Shown here: in pieces, positions 31,448 through 39,771 of the stretch | Layout: each line of letters begins with the position of its first letter | Numbering within the stretch: position 1 is the stretch's first letter | NCBI GenBank assembly: GCA_945889475.1 | Contig: CAMDBT010000010.1 | Coordinates: forward strand, 1 to 53,332 | DNA length: 53,332 nt | Source: Bifidobacterium breve | Lineage (GTDB): Bacteria; Actinomycetota; Thermoleophilia; Solirubrobacterales; Solirubrobacteraceae | Reading direction: 5' to 3' | Translations under genes and position numbers: made by a program | Notes under the pieces: generated by a model | What the model was told of the DNA's origin: nothing | The model's input: the letters and a program-made list of their open reading frames with translations, nothing else | The model's database searches: none

Positions 31448-32671
31448 ATGACCGATTCGACAAGCGCGGTAAGCGGCGCAATCGACGCCGCAGTGACCAC
31501 CAAGGTGGCGAAAACGTACTTCGACGCTTTGATCGCGCGCGACGTCGACGCGGCCGTCGCTTGCTGGCGCCCCGGCGGGCGCGAGAACGTCCGCGGCCAA
31601 GTTGACGTGACGGCCCCTGATGGCGTGCGAGCATTCCTCAGCGGCATCTTCGAGCCGTTCCCTGACTTCCACTTCAACGTCGTTGAGGTGACCGTCGAAG
31701 ACGACCGCGCAGCGGTGCGCTGGGAGGCGACGGGCACATTCACCGGCGGAACGTTCCAGGGAATCGAGCCGAACGGCGCAAAAATCGAGCTCGAAGGGGT
31801 CGACGTGCTGATCGTCCGTGACGGGTTGATCGTCGAGAACAACGCCTTCGCCGACTCGATGACGATCGCTCGCCAACTCGGGCTGCTTCCGCCGGACGGG
31901 TCGAAGATCGATGCCGGAATGAAGAGCGCCTTCAACGGCCGCACGAAACTGATGGCGAAGCTCGCCGCCAGCGAGCCGGAGCAGATCGCCGAAGACGCCT
32001 GGGTGATCCGCGGCGGCTTCCCCGGCAAGGTGATGAACGTCTACTTCGTCCGCGATGGCGACGGCGTGATGCTCTTCGACGCTGGCGTCAAGGCGATGGG
32101 TACTGCGATCGCGATCGCCGGCGCTCAACTAGGCGGCATAACGCGCGTCCTGCTCGGCCACAGCCACGCCGACCACCGCGGCAGCGCGCCCCAGCTCGGT
32201 GTAGAGGTGCTCTGCCACGCCGATGAGGTAACAGACGCTGAGGGCGACGGCGGCACGCATTACTTCGACTTCTCGAAGCTCAACGTGCTTGGACGGACGC
32301 TGATGCCGAAGATGCTGGTCGGATGGGATGGCGGCCCGGTGAAGATCAGCGAAACGATCGCTGAGGGCGACGAGATCGCGGGCTTCAAGGTGATTCACCT
32401 GCCAGGCCACGCGCCGGGGCTGATCGGCCTCTGGCGCGAATCTGACCGCTTGGCATTGGTCAGCGACTGCTTTTATACGCTCGATCCGCAGACCGGCTTC
32501 AAAGGCCACGCGCGGGTTCCCCACGTGGCATTCAACTGGGACACCGAGGTGGCGCGCCAGTCGATCCTCAAGCTGGCGGCGTTGGAGCCGGCGGCCGCTT
32601 GGGCTGGCCACGCCGAGCCGCTGACGGGCGACGTCCGCGGCCAGCTCGAAACCGCCGCCGCAACGACCTAA
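31448..32671 (+). CDS. SnoaL-like domain fused to a metallo-beta-lactamase-fold domain
   Basis: A 407-residue two-domain protein. Residues about 15-140 are SnoaL/NTF2-like (ARDVDAAVACWRPGG, then a strand region VRWEATGTFTGGTF and DVLIVRDGLIVENNAF). Residues about 170-400 are an MBL domain with LGHSHADHRGSA (HxHxDH), HLPGHAPGLIGL and VSDCFY at the second metal-binding Asp position, plus AGHAEPL near the end. SnoaL domains bind hydrophobic or polyketide-like ligands, so the fusion suggests recognition and hydrolysis of a related compound; this is inference. A ribosome site GAGAGGA precedes the ATG. The stop overlaps the next start (TAATG). Confidence 0.86.
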   Translation: MTDSTSAVSGAIDAAVTTKVAKTYFDALIARDVDAAVACWRPGGRENVRGQVDVTAPDGVRAFLSGIFEPFPDFHFNVVEVTVEDDRAAVRWEATGTFTGGTFQGIEPNGAKIELEGVDVLIVRDGLIVENNAFADSMTIARQLGLLPPDGSKIDAGMKSAFNGRTKLMAKLAASEPEQIAEDAWVIRGGFPGKVMNVYFVRDGDGVMLFDAGVKAMGTAIAIAGAQLGGITRVLLGHSHADHRGSAPQLGVEVLCHADEVTDAEGDGGTHYFDFSKLNVLGRTLMPKMLVGWDGGPVKISETIAEGDEIAGFKVIHLPGHAPGLIGLWRESDRLALVSDCFYTLDPQTGFKGHARVPHVAFNWDTEVARQSILKLAALEPAAAWAGHAEPLTGDVRGQLETAAATT

Positions 32672-33045
32672 TGGGTCGCCGCTCGCGGCGTCGCTCGCGC
32701 GCACAGGGCGCCGGGCCGGCGATGCCCGAGCCGCCTGGCGCTGAGTACCGCTCGGACGACGGCATGTTGCTGGAGCTGCGCTGCGTGCTGAGTCCGAAAA
32801 CACGCACGCAGTACAGGGAGACGTTTCAGGGCAACATCCTCTCTCAGGAGGACGCGTGGCAGCGCGCGCTTGAGTTCCTGTTTGAACGGCTGGCGCTGAG
32901 CTGGACGATCAGCGGCGTCGAAACGAGCGGCCAGAGCGAGCTGCTGGCGCGGCTACGCGCTGCCAGCCGCGAGCAGCGGGGCTTCATCCGCGTCAGCATC
33001 CGTGAGCACTGCAGCGAATGGTTCCCCGACGTAAAGGCGCCATGA
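32671..33045 (+). CDS. Hypothetical protein between MBL and M29 genes
   Basis: A 124-residue protein with a strongly basic start (GRRSRRRSRAQG) and a middle YRSDDGMLLELRCVLSP, followed by helical segments (EDAWQRALEFLFERLALSW) and an end RGFIRVSIREHCSEWFPD. I do not recognise it. Its ATG overlaps the upstream stop by one base and its stop overlaps the downstream M29 start by four (ATGA), so three genes are translationally linked. That arrangement argues that it is real. Confidence 0.65.
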   Translation: MGRRSRRRSRAQGAGPAMPEPPGAEYRSDDGMLLELRCVLSPKTRTQYRETFQGNILSQEDAWQRALEFLFERLALSWTISGVETSGQSELLARLRAASREQRGFIRVSIREHCSEWFPDVKAP

Positions 33046-34166
33046 GCGGCAGCGAAGCCGCGGCCGAGTGCGTGGCGGCCGTTCTCGGTCCGACGGCGAT
33101 GGCCGAGCTGCTGGTTGGCTGGTGCCTCGAGGTCGAGGCGCAACAGAAGGTCGTGATCCGCTCAACGGCGATGGCAGCGCCGCTGCTACTTGAGCTCCAG
33201 CGCGCCGTGCTGGCGCGTGAGGCATGGCCGACGCTCCAGGTTGAGTTGCCGGGCCAATTGAAAAGCTTCTACGAGCATGCCCGCGACGCCCAACTCGACG
33301 ACTTCGACGACGTTGCGATGGCCGAGGCCAAGGAGCTGACGGCGGTGCTCGGGATTCAGGCGCCCCACGACGCGCACGAACTTGCTGGCGTTGATCCTTC
33401 GCGGATCGCGCGCGCTGCTCGCGCTCGCCGGCCGCTGCGCGAGCGGACGATGAAGAAGCGCTGGTGCTCGACGCTCTGGCCGACGCCGGCCGGGGCGCAG
33501 CTGGCGGGAATGGAGCTTGAAGAGTTCGCGGCCTTCGTCCGCTCCGCGACGTTCCTGGACCGGCCCGACCCAGCTGCCGCGTGGGGCCAGCTCGGCGCTT
33601 TTCAGGGCGAGCTAATTGAACGGCTCGAAGGCGTCCGTGAGCTGCGGATCGAAGCCGAGGGAACAGACCTCAAGCTGAGCGTGAAGGGCCGCAGCTGGGT
33701 CAACAGCGACGGGCGCCGCAACATGCCGAGCGGCGAGATCTTCAGCGGCCCGGTTGAAACGAGCGCCGAAGGCCGGATCCGCTTCACGATCCCCAGCGCT
33801 CCTGCCGGCGTCGAGGTTGATGGCGTGGAACTCGTCTTCGCTAAGGGCGTCGTAGTCGAGGCACGGGCGCAGCGCGGCGACGAGTACCTACAGCAGGCGC
33901 TGGCGACCGACGACGGCGCGCGAAGGCTCGGTGAGGTTGGAATCGGGACGAACTTCGGGATCACGCGAGCGGTCGGCTCGATCCTCTTCGACGAGAAGAT
34001 CGGCGGCACAGTCCACTTGGCGCTTGGTCGCTCCTATCCGGAGACCGGCGGGCGCAACGAGAGCGCGCTCCACTGGGACCTAATCTGCGACCTGCGCGAA
34101 GGCGGCAGGCTGAGCGCCGATGGCGCGCCACTACTGGTTGACGGCCAGTTCGTCGCTGCGCTCTGA
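33042..34166 (+). CDS. M29 family aminopeptidase (second copy in window)
   Basis: A 374-residue metallopeptidase. It shows the M29 catalytic half: RRNMPSGEIFSGPVE (metal Glu), RRLGEVGIGTN (metal Glu), GGTVHLALGRSYPETGG and ALHWDLICDL with His and Asp ligands. The N-terminal part is shorter and less conserved than in the 12507-13727 protein, and the two are paralogs rather than recent duplicates. It releases N-terminal residues from peptides. Start ATG 33042 overlaps the stop of the preceding small gene. Confidence 0.9.
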   Translation: MSGSEAAAECVAAVLGPTAMAELLVGWCLEVEAQQKVVIRSTAMAAPLLLELQRAVLAREAWPTLQVELPGQLKSFYEHARDAQLDDFDDVAMAEAKELTAVLGIQAPHDAHELAGVDPSRIARAARARRPLRERTMKKRWCSTLWPTPAGAQLAGMELEEFAAFVRSATFLDRPDPAAAWGQLGAFQGELIERLEGVRELRIEAEGTDLKLSVKGRSWVNSDGRRNMPSGEIFSGPVETSAEGRIRFTIPSAPAGVEVDGVELVFAKGVVVEARAQRGDEYLQQALATDDGARRLGEVGIGTNFGITRAVGSILFDEKIGGTVHLALGRSYPETGGRNESALHWDLICDLREGGRLSADGAPLLVDGQFVAAL

Positions 34167-34226
34167 GGCTCGCTGGGCGCGAGCGTGTGCCTAGCGCGCC
34201 GTGTGCCCAGTAGCGTGGGGGGTCTG

Positions 34227-35675
34227 ATGCCCCAGCGCCGAACCAAGATCGTCGCCACGATCGGCCCCGCCTCGACCGATCCCGAAGTGCTGCTGGCGAT
34301 GGTCAACGCTGGCATGGATGTTGCGCGGCTCAACTTCAGCCACGGAAGCCACGAGCTGCACGCCGAGACCGCGCGGCTGGTGCGCGAGGCATCGGAGCGC
34401 GGCGGGCGCGCAGTCGCGATCCTTCAGGACTTGCCTGGCCCGAAGGTCCGCATCGGCCAGATCGAGAACGGCGAAGTGCAGCTGCGAGCCGGCGACAGGG
34501 TCACCTTCAGCTGCCAGCCCAGCGCCGAGAAGCCCGGCAACGGTGGCCACCTGACGGTCAACTGGCCGGGGCTGGCGAGCGCGGTGGAGATTGGCGAATC
34601 GGTCTATCTGGCCGACGGCTCTGTGCGACTGCGGGTCAAGGATCGGCGCCCTGACGAGCTCGAGTTCGACTGCGAGGTTGAGCTGGGAGGAATCATCGTC
34701 TCGCGTCAGGGGCTGAACATCCCCGGTCCAGCCGATCAGCTGCCTTCGGTTCCGCAGGAGGACATGGTCCACCTCGCGGCCGGGATTGAGATCGGTGTCG
34801 ACATGGTTGCGCTGAGCTTCGTGCGCAAGCCGGAGGAGGTGACCGAGCTGCGCGAGCACACGCGCGTGCCGCTGATCGCGAAGATTGAGAAGCCTCAGGC
34901 GGTGGCCCGCGCCGAGGACATCATCCGCGTCAGCGACGCGATCATGGTCGCCCGCGGCGACCTCGGCATCGAGCTGCCGATCGAAGATGTGCCGATGGTT
35001 CAAAAGCGCCTACTGCGGCTTGCAGGCGAGCACGCCCGCGCCTCGATCACGGCGACACAGATGCTCGATTCGATGGTTCGCGCAGCACGCCCAACCCGGG
35101 CCGAGGTGGCTGACGTAGCCAACGCAATCCTTGATGGGACCGACGCAGTGATGCTCTCGCAAGAGACCGCCGTCGGCGCCTACCCGGTTGAAGCGGTGGC
35201 GATGATGGATTCGGTAGCCCGCACCACCGAGCGTGAAGCGCCATACCAGCGTTGGAACGAGCAGCGCGTTCGCCGTGACGGCCGCGACCCCAGCTACACG
35301 GTTGCGCACAAGGCCGTCGCGGCCGCCAGCGAGCTCGAGCTGGACGCGATCGTCGTGCCGACGCTCTCAGGCCGCTCGGCGCGGCTGGTCTCGGCCCACC
35401 GTCCAACGGTTCCGATTTTCGCGCTCTCGCCCGGCCGCGAGACGGTCCGCCGCTGCGGCCTGCTGTGGGGAGTTACGGCCGGGCTGCAGCGTCGCCACGA
35501 GACGACCGAGGAGCTGATCGCCGATTCGGCGCGGCGCGTAGTTGAACTCGGCTGGCTGAAACCCGGCCAGCGGGTTGGAATCACGGCCGGGCTGCCGAGC
35601 GGGCAGCCGGGGACGACGAGCCTGCTGCAGATCCAGAAGCTAGAGGCGCCCGGCGACTTAGGACAGCGCCGCTAA
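34227..35675 (+). CDS. pyk: Pyruvate kinase
   Basis: A 482-residue glycolytic enzyme. It has RRTKIVATIGPAS at the N-terminus, MDVARLNFSHGSHE, LQDLPGPKVRIG, MVALSFVRKPEEV, the catalytic lysine segment LIAKIEKPQAV, MVARGDLGIELP, TQMLDSMV and DGTDAVMLSQETAVG. The C-terminal domain is of normal size. It transfers phosphate from phosphoenolpyruvate to ADP. The ATG at 34227 is chosen since upstream in-frame codons are not family-like. It is followed 66 bases later by trxA. Confidence 0.97.
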   Translation: MPQRRTKIVATIGPASTDPEVLLAMVNAGMDVARLNFSHGSHELHAETARLVREASERGGRAVAILQDLPGPKVRIGQIENGEVQLRAGDRVTFSCQPSAEKPGNGGHLTVNWPGLASAVEIGESVYLADGSVRLRVKDRRPDELEFDCEVELGGIIVSRQGLNIPGPADQLPSVPQEDMVHLAAGIEIGVDMVALSFVRKPEEVTELREHTRVPLIAKIEKPQAVARAEDIIRVSDAIMVARGDLGIELPIEDVPMVQKRLLRLAGEHARASITATQMLDSMVRAARPTRAEVADVANAILDGTDAVMLSQETAVGAYPVEAVAMMDSVARTTEREAPYQRWNEQRVRRDGRDPSYTVAHKAVAAASELELDAIVVPTLSGRSARLVSAHRPTVPIFALSPGRETVRRCGLLWGVTAGLQRRHETTEELIADSARRVVELGWLKPGQRVGITAGLPSGQPGTTSLLQIQKLEAPGDLGQRR

Positions 35676-35685
35676 TGAGGGTCAC

Positions 35686-35696
35686 TACACTTTGTA
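35686..35696 (+). promoter_or_regulatory. Possible BlaI/CopY-type operator upstream of trxA
   Basis: The 66-base gap between pyk and trxA contains TACA-CTT-TGTA (35686-35696), an exact inverted repeat, widened to an imperfect ACTACA...TGTA(TA)GTAGT (35684-35703). TACA/TGTA half sites are the core of BlaI/MecI/CopY operators. It overlaps TATAGT (35695-35700), a possible -10 box. No BlaI-type gene is in this window. Confidence 0.35.
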
Positions 35697-35741
35697 TAGT
35701 AGTACCGGTATCCGCCCATCTAGACCCTTAGGAGCATCGCA

Positions 35742-36071
35742 ATGGCACTTCCCGAGATCAGCGACAGCAGCTTCCAAGCCGACGTAGTAGAGGCCTCATC
35801 TCAGACACCGATTCTGGTTGACTTCTGGGCTCCTTGGTGCGGCCCCTGCAAGATGGTCGGCCCGGTTCTCGAGCAGATCGATTCGGAGCGCGATGACGTC
35901 CGCGTCGTCAAGCTCAACATCGACGACAACCAGCAGACGGCTGCCGACTTCGGCGTGATGTCGATTCCAACGATGATTCTGTTCAAGAACGGCGCCGCCG
36001 CCGCTCAAATAGTTGGAGCGCAGCCGAAGCCGCGGATCGAGCAGGAGCTCAACAACGCGCTGAGCGCCTGA
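35742..36071 (+). CDS. trxA: Thioredoxin
   Basis: A 109-residue thioredoxin with the active site WAPWCGPCKM (Cys33 and Cys36), the buried cis-proline segment VMSIPTMILFKNG and a normal C-terminal helix. It reduces disulfides and recycles enzymes such as MsrA, which is encoded at 11126-11788. AGGAG at 35730-35734 gives a good ribosome site. It is convergent with ileS, whose stop lies 2 bases beyond. Confidence 0.97.
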   Translation: MALPEISDSSFQADVVEASSQTPILVDFWAPWCGPCKMVGPVLEQIDSERDDVRVVKLNIDDNQQTAADFGVMSIPTMILFKNGAAAAQIVGAQPKPRIEQELNNALSA

Positions 36072-36073
36072 GA

Positions 36074-39000
36074 TCAGGCTCGCTGCAGCTTGATCAGCAG
36101 TTCGTGACCGTCGAGCGTCGTCGCTGATCCGCCCTCAAGCGCGTCGCTGACCTCGATCGTCGTCGCCAGCGCCTCGTCTGCGATCAGCTGCTGATGTGCG
36201 CGCGCGGCGGTCAGCAACGCTTCGTCGCCACTCAGCTCAAGCTCAATCCGGTCCTCAACGGCCAGCCCCGCCTCCTTGCGCGCGATCTGGACGGCGTGGA
36301 TTACTTCGCGGGCGAGGCCGCGGCGGCGCAGCTCATCGTCGATCTGTAGGTCCAAGGCGACGGCGTGCGAGCCTTCGCGCTCGAGCTGGTAGCCGCCGAG
36401 CGGCTGCATCGCCAGCAGCAGATCATCGTTGCCGAGTGGATGCTCGTCGCCTTCAATCACTACGCCAACGCTGCCACCCTCGCGCAGCGTTGCCGCGACC
36501 TGGGCCGGGTCGAGCGCGGCGACGGCCGCTGCCACTAGCGGCATCTTGTTGCCAAAGCGAGGGCCAAGCGTTCGGTAGTTGGCCTTGACCTCATAGGAGC
36601 CAAGCTCGTCGGCGTCATCGACGAAGCGCAGCGCCTCAACGTTGAGCTCGTCCTCAACGATTGCGGCCAGCTGCTCGATCGCTTCGCGCTCAGGGCCGGC
36701 GGCAACAACGACCGCCTCGCGCAGCGGCTGGCGCAGCTTGATCTTCGCCTGGCCGCGCGCCGCAAGGCCAAGGCGAACTGTCTCGCGCGCCGTTGCCATC
36801 GCCGTCTCAAGGCCAAGGTCACGCGCCGCGCCGGGCGCTGGCCAGTCGCAGAGGTGAACCGAAGGCTCGCTGCCGTCGAGGTTGTCGTAGATCTCATCGG
36901 CGATAAACGGCGTGAATGGAGCGAGCAATTTGGAGACCGTGACCAGCGCTTCGCGCAGCGTCGCGATCGCGACCGCATCGCCCTCCCAGAAGCGCCTGCG
37001 TGAGCGGCGCACGTACCAATTAGAAAGGTCATCAACGAAGGCTGCGATCGCGCGGCCGCCGCTGGTGGCGTCGAAGCGATCAAGCGCCTGCGTCACCTCC
37101 TCAACCGTCGCTGCCAATCGTGAGCGAAGCCAAAGATCAAGCTCGGTCTCTTGGCCTTCGATCAAATCCTCTCCGGCCGCGTTCTCGTAGAGGACAAGGA
37201 ACGAGTAACTGTTCCAGAGCTGCCTGAGAAAGAGCCGGACACCGTCGCCAACGGCATCGACCGCGAAGCGGTAGCCGTCCCATGGCTGCTTGGCGGTGAA
37301 GAAATACCAGCGCATCGCATCGGCGCCGAAGCGGTCCAAGATCTCCCACGGCTCGATCACGTTGCCGATCGACTTGCTCATCTTGCGGTCGTCCTGATCA
37401 CGGATGTGGCCGAGGCAGACAACCGCTTCGTAGGAGGACTTGCCGAACAGCAGCGTCGAGACGGCCAGCAGCGAGTAGAACCAGCCGCGCGTCTGATCGA
37501 TCGCCTCGCAGATGAAATCGGCCGGGAAGCGCTGCTCAAACTTCGCCTCGTTCTCGAACGGTGCGTGGTACTGAGCGAACGGCATCGCGCCCGAATCGAA
37601 CCAGACGTCGACCACTTCGGGGACGCGCGCCATCGGCTCGCTGCACTGCGGGCAGGGGAAGCCAACGTCGTCTACGTAGGGGCGATGCGGATCGTCAAGC
37701 TTCACGCCCGAGAGTTGCTCGAGCTGCTCGAACGAGCCGACGCACTCGGCGTGGCCGTTGGCGCAGCGCCAGATCGGCAGCGGCGTGCCCCAGTAGCGCT
37801 CACGCGAGATTGCCCAGTCAACGTTGCCGCGCAGCCAGTCGCCGAAGCGACCCTCCTTGATGTGCGGCGGATGCCAGTCGATCGCATCGTTGGCTGCCAG
37901 CATCTGCTCGCGAATCTGCGCGGTGGCGATGTACCACGACGGCTTCGCGTAGTAGAGCAGCGGCGTCGAGCAACGCCAGCAGTGCGGGTATGAGTGCTCG
38001 TATCTTTCGCTGCGCAGCAGCCGGCCGCGCGACTGAAGGTCGGCGACGAGGTCGTCGTCGCAGTCCTTGACGAAGCGCCCTTGATACGGACCGATTCGCT
38101 CGTCGAAGCTGCCATCGAGGCGGACCGGGTTGACGATCGCGAGCCCAGCCTGCTGGCCGAGGCGGTAGTCATCCTCGCCGAAAGCGACGGCGGTATGGAC
38201 GAGCCCCGAACCATCCTGGTCAGTCACAAAATCGGCGGCCAGAACGGTGTGGCCGCGCTCGCCCCATTCGGCGGCGGCAATGAAATCGAACGGTGCTTCG
38301 TAGCGGGCGCCCTCCAGCGCGGCGCCAAGGAAGCGGTCCAGAACTTCGGCCTCTTCGCCGAGCAGACGGCCGACGAGCGCTTCGGCGACGACCATCACTG
38401 CGTCGTCGCCTGGCAGTTTGGCACGGACGTAGGTGAGCTTCGGATCCACGGCGACGGCCGCGTTGGAGACCAGCGTCCACGGCGTCGTCGTCCAGACGAT
38501 CAGCTCGTCCCCGGCCGCCAGCGGAGCGGCCGCTTCGATCAGCGGGAAGCGGACGAAGACGCTGGCGTCGATCACGTCCTTGTATCCCTGCGCAACCTCA
38601 TGCGAGGAGAGCGACGTCCCGCAGCGCGGGCAGTAGGGGACAACCTTGTGGCCCTCGTAGAGCAGCTGCTTGTCCCAGATCTGCTTTAGCGCCCACCAAA
38701 CCGACTCCACGTAGCCAGCGTCAAGCGTGCGGTATGCATCATCGAGATCGATCCAAAACCCAATCCGCTCGGTCAGCCGATCCCACTCATCAAGGAAGGT
38801 GAAGACCGACTCGCGGCACTTCTGGTTGAACTCGGCGATACCGAACTCTTCGATCTCCGCTTTTGATGAGATCCCCAGCTCTTGCTCGACGGTGATCTCA
38901 ACCGGCAGCCCGTGGCAGTCCCAGCCGCCTTTGCGCTCGACGTAATGGCCCTGCATCGTCTTGTAGCGCGGGTAGATGTCCTTGAAGACACGCGCCAGCA

Positions 39001-39196
39001 CGTGGTGCGAGCCCGGCTTGCCGTTCGCCGTCGGCGGCCCTTCGTAGAAGACCCACGGCTCGGCGCCCTCGCGGCGTCGCAGCGACTGCGCGAAGACGTC
39101 ACGCTCGCGCCAGCGCGCAAGGACCTGCTCTTCGAGCTCGGGAAACGAAGCGTTTGGGTCTACTGGGCGTGGCGGCGAGGACATCGGGCGTTCCAT
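36074..39196 (-). CDS. ileS: Isoleucyl-tRNA synthetase
   Basis: A 1040-residue class I synthetase. It has YEGPPTANGKPGSHHV (HIGH signature region, residues 51-66), GWDCHGLPVE, the WTTTPWTL segment of the CP1 editing domain, MPFAQYHAPFEN, and the KMSKS loop DRKMSKSIGN with Lys605. The length and the long C-terminal region match the eukaryote-like (type 2) IleRS of actinobacteria, which lacks the C-terminal zinc fingers of the E. coli type. The upstream gap is only 61 bases to the MarR gene and contains GC-rich repeats but no T-box sequence. Confidence 0.97.
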   Translation of the reverse strand: MERPMSSPPRPVDPNASFPELEEQVLARWRERDVFAQSLRRREGAEPWVFYEGPPTANGKPGSHHVLARVFKDIYPRYKTMQGHYVERKGGWDCHGLPVEITVEQELGISSKAEIEEFGIAEFNQKCRESVFTFLDEWDRLTERIGFWIDLDDAYRTLDAGYVESVWWALKQIWDKQLLYEGHKVVPYCPRCGTSLSSHEVAQGYKDVIDASVFVRFPLIEAAAPLAAGDELIVWTTTPWTLVSNAAVAVDPKLTYVRAKLPGDDAVMVVAEALVGRLLGEEAEVLDRFLGAALEGARYEAPFDFIAAAEWGERGHTVLAADFVTDQDGSGLVHTAVAFGEDDYRLGQQAGLAIVNPVRLDGSFDERIGPYQGRFVKDCDDDLVADLQSRGRLLRSERYEHSYPHCWRCSTPLLYYAKPSWYIATAQIREQMLAANDAIDWHPPHIKEGRFGDWLRGNVDWAISRERYWGTPLPIWRCANGHAECVGSFEQLEQLSGVKLDDPHRPYVDDVGFPCPQCSEPMARVPEVVDVWFDSGAMPFAQYHAPFENEAKFEQRFPADFICEAIDQTRGWFYSLLAVSTLLFGKSSYEAVVCLGHIRDQDDRKMSKSIGNVIEPWEILDRFGADAMRWYFFTAKQPWDGYRFAVDAVGDGVRLFLRQLWNSYSFLVLYENAAGEDLIEGQETELDLWLRSRLAATVEEVTQALDRFDATSGGRAIAAFVDDLSNWYVRRSRRRFWEGDAVAIATLREALVTVSKLLAPFTPFIADEIYDNLDGSEPSVHLCDWPAPGAARDLGLETAMATARETVRLGLAARGQAKIKLRQPLREAVVVAAGPEREAIEQLAAIVEDELNVEALRFVDDADELGSYEVKANYRTLGPRFGNKMPLVAAAVAALDPAQVAATLREGGSVGVVIEGDEHPLGNDDLLLAMQPLGGYQLEREGSHAVALDLQIDDELRRRGLAREVIHAVQIARKEAGLAVEDRIELELSGDEALLTAARAHQQLIADEALATTIEVSDALEGGSATTLDGHELLIKLQRA

Positions 39197-39218
39197 TCTC
39201 GCAAGGCGGCGGCAGATC

Positions 39219-39252
39219 GGCGGCGCGCGGCGACAGTTCGGCGGCGCGCGGC
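39219..39252. repeat. Two-copy 21-base GC-rich tandem repeat
   Basis: GGCGGCGCGCGGC occurs at 39219-39231 and again at 39240-39252, a 21-base period with similar linkers. It fills most of the gap between the MarR and ileS genes. It may form stable RNA structure; no other copy was noticed. Confidence 0.6.
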
Positions 39253-39257
39253 GGCCT

Positions 39258-39689
39258 TCACGCCGCGAGTTTGCGACAGATCAGTGCCAGCGAACGCTTC
39301 TCTTCTTCGTTCAAAACGGCGAAGGCGCGCCGCACCCGTTCGCTGTGCTCAGGGAAGCAGCGGTCAACGGTCGCGCGGCCTGCGGGCGTTAGCGCGACCA
39401 GCACGGTCCGGCGGTCGACGGCCATCCGGCTGCGCGTGACGAGGCCGCGGACGACGAGCGTGTCGATCAGCTCGGTGGCGTTGGCCTTCGAGGTCTGCAG
39501 CCGGTGACGCAGCGCGCGCAGCTCCAGCTCGCCGCCAGCACTAACGAGCACGACGAGTACGAAGAAGCCGCTCGCCGAAAGGCCCTCGCGCTCAAGATCG
39601 CCCGCCAGGCGCCGCCTGACGTTGGCCTCGGCGTGGAGCAACGACTCCAGCGCGCGGTGCGCCAACGGGTCGTCGGGAACGAGAGCCAT
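39258..39689 (-). CDS. MarR family transcriptional regulator
   Basis: A 143-residue winged-helix regulator. The recognition region is ELRALRHRLQTSKANATELIDTL in outline, followed by the wing VTRSRMAVDRRTVLVALTPAG with the usual Asp-Arg-Arg, and C-terminal helices for dimerisation. MarR proteins repress nearby or self genes and release DNA on binding small phenolic or oxidising ligands. It is divergent from the PPK2 gene (83 bases apart), which is the natural candidate target, and 61 bases upstream of ileS on the same strand. Confidence 0.88.
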   Translation of the reverse strand: MALVPDDPLAHRALESLLHAEANVRRRLAGDLEREGLSASGFFVLVVLVSAGGELELRALRHRLQTSKANATELIDTLVVRGLVTRSRMAVDRRTVLVALTPAGRATVDRCFPEHSERVRRAFAVLNEEEKRSLALICRKLAA

Positions 39690-39771
39690 GCAAGAGCAAT
39701 CTTTCTGGCTGTGGCGGACGGAGCGCGTCGCTGGGCGCCGAAGCGTCAGCTATGGCAGATTAGGATCTGCG

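Noticed and set aside
31361-32128. Upstream extension of the first MBL hydrolase
   Set aside because: The added stretch is antisense to the SnoaL-MBL gene and unlike any MBL N-terminus.
36196-38689. Several long + strand open frames opposite ileS
   Set aside because: ileS is intact with all motifs; the opposite frames lack any recognisable domain and follow from codon bias.
39219-39252. Start of a CRISPR array
   Set aside because: Two copies only, 13-base core, 8-base linker and no cas genes.
39197-39257. A T-box riboswitch upstream of ileS, as known in other actinobacteria
   Set aside because: The gap is only 61 bases and contains no T-box core sequence or specifier-loop arrangement on the minus strand; only GC repeats are present.
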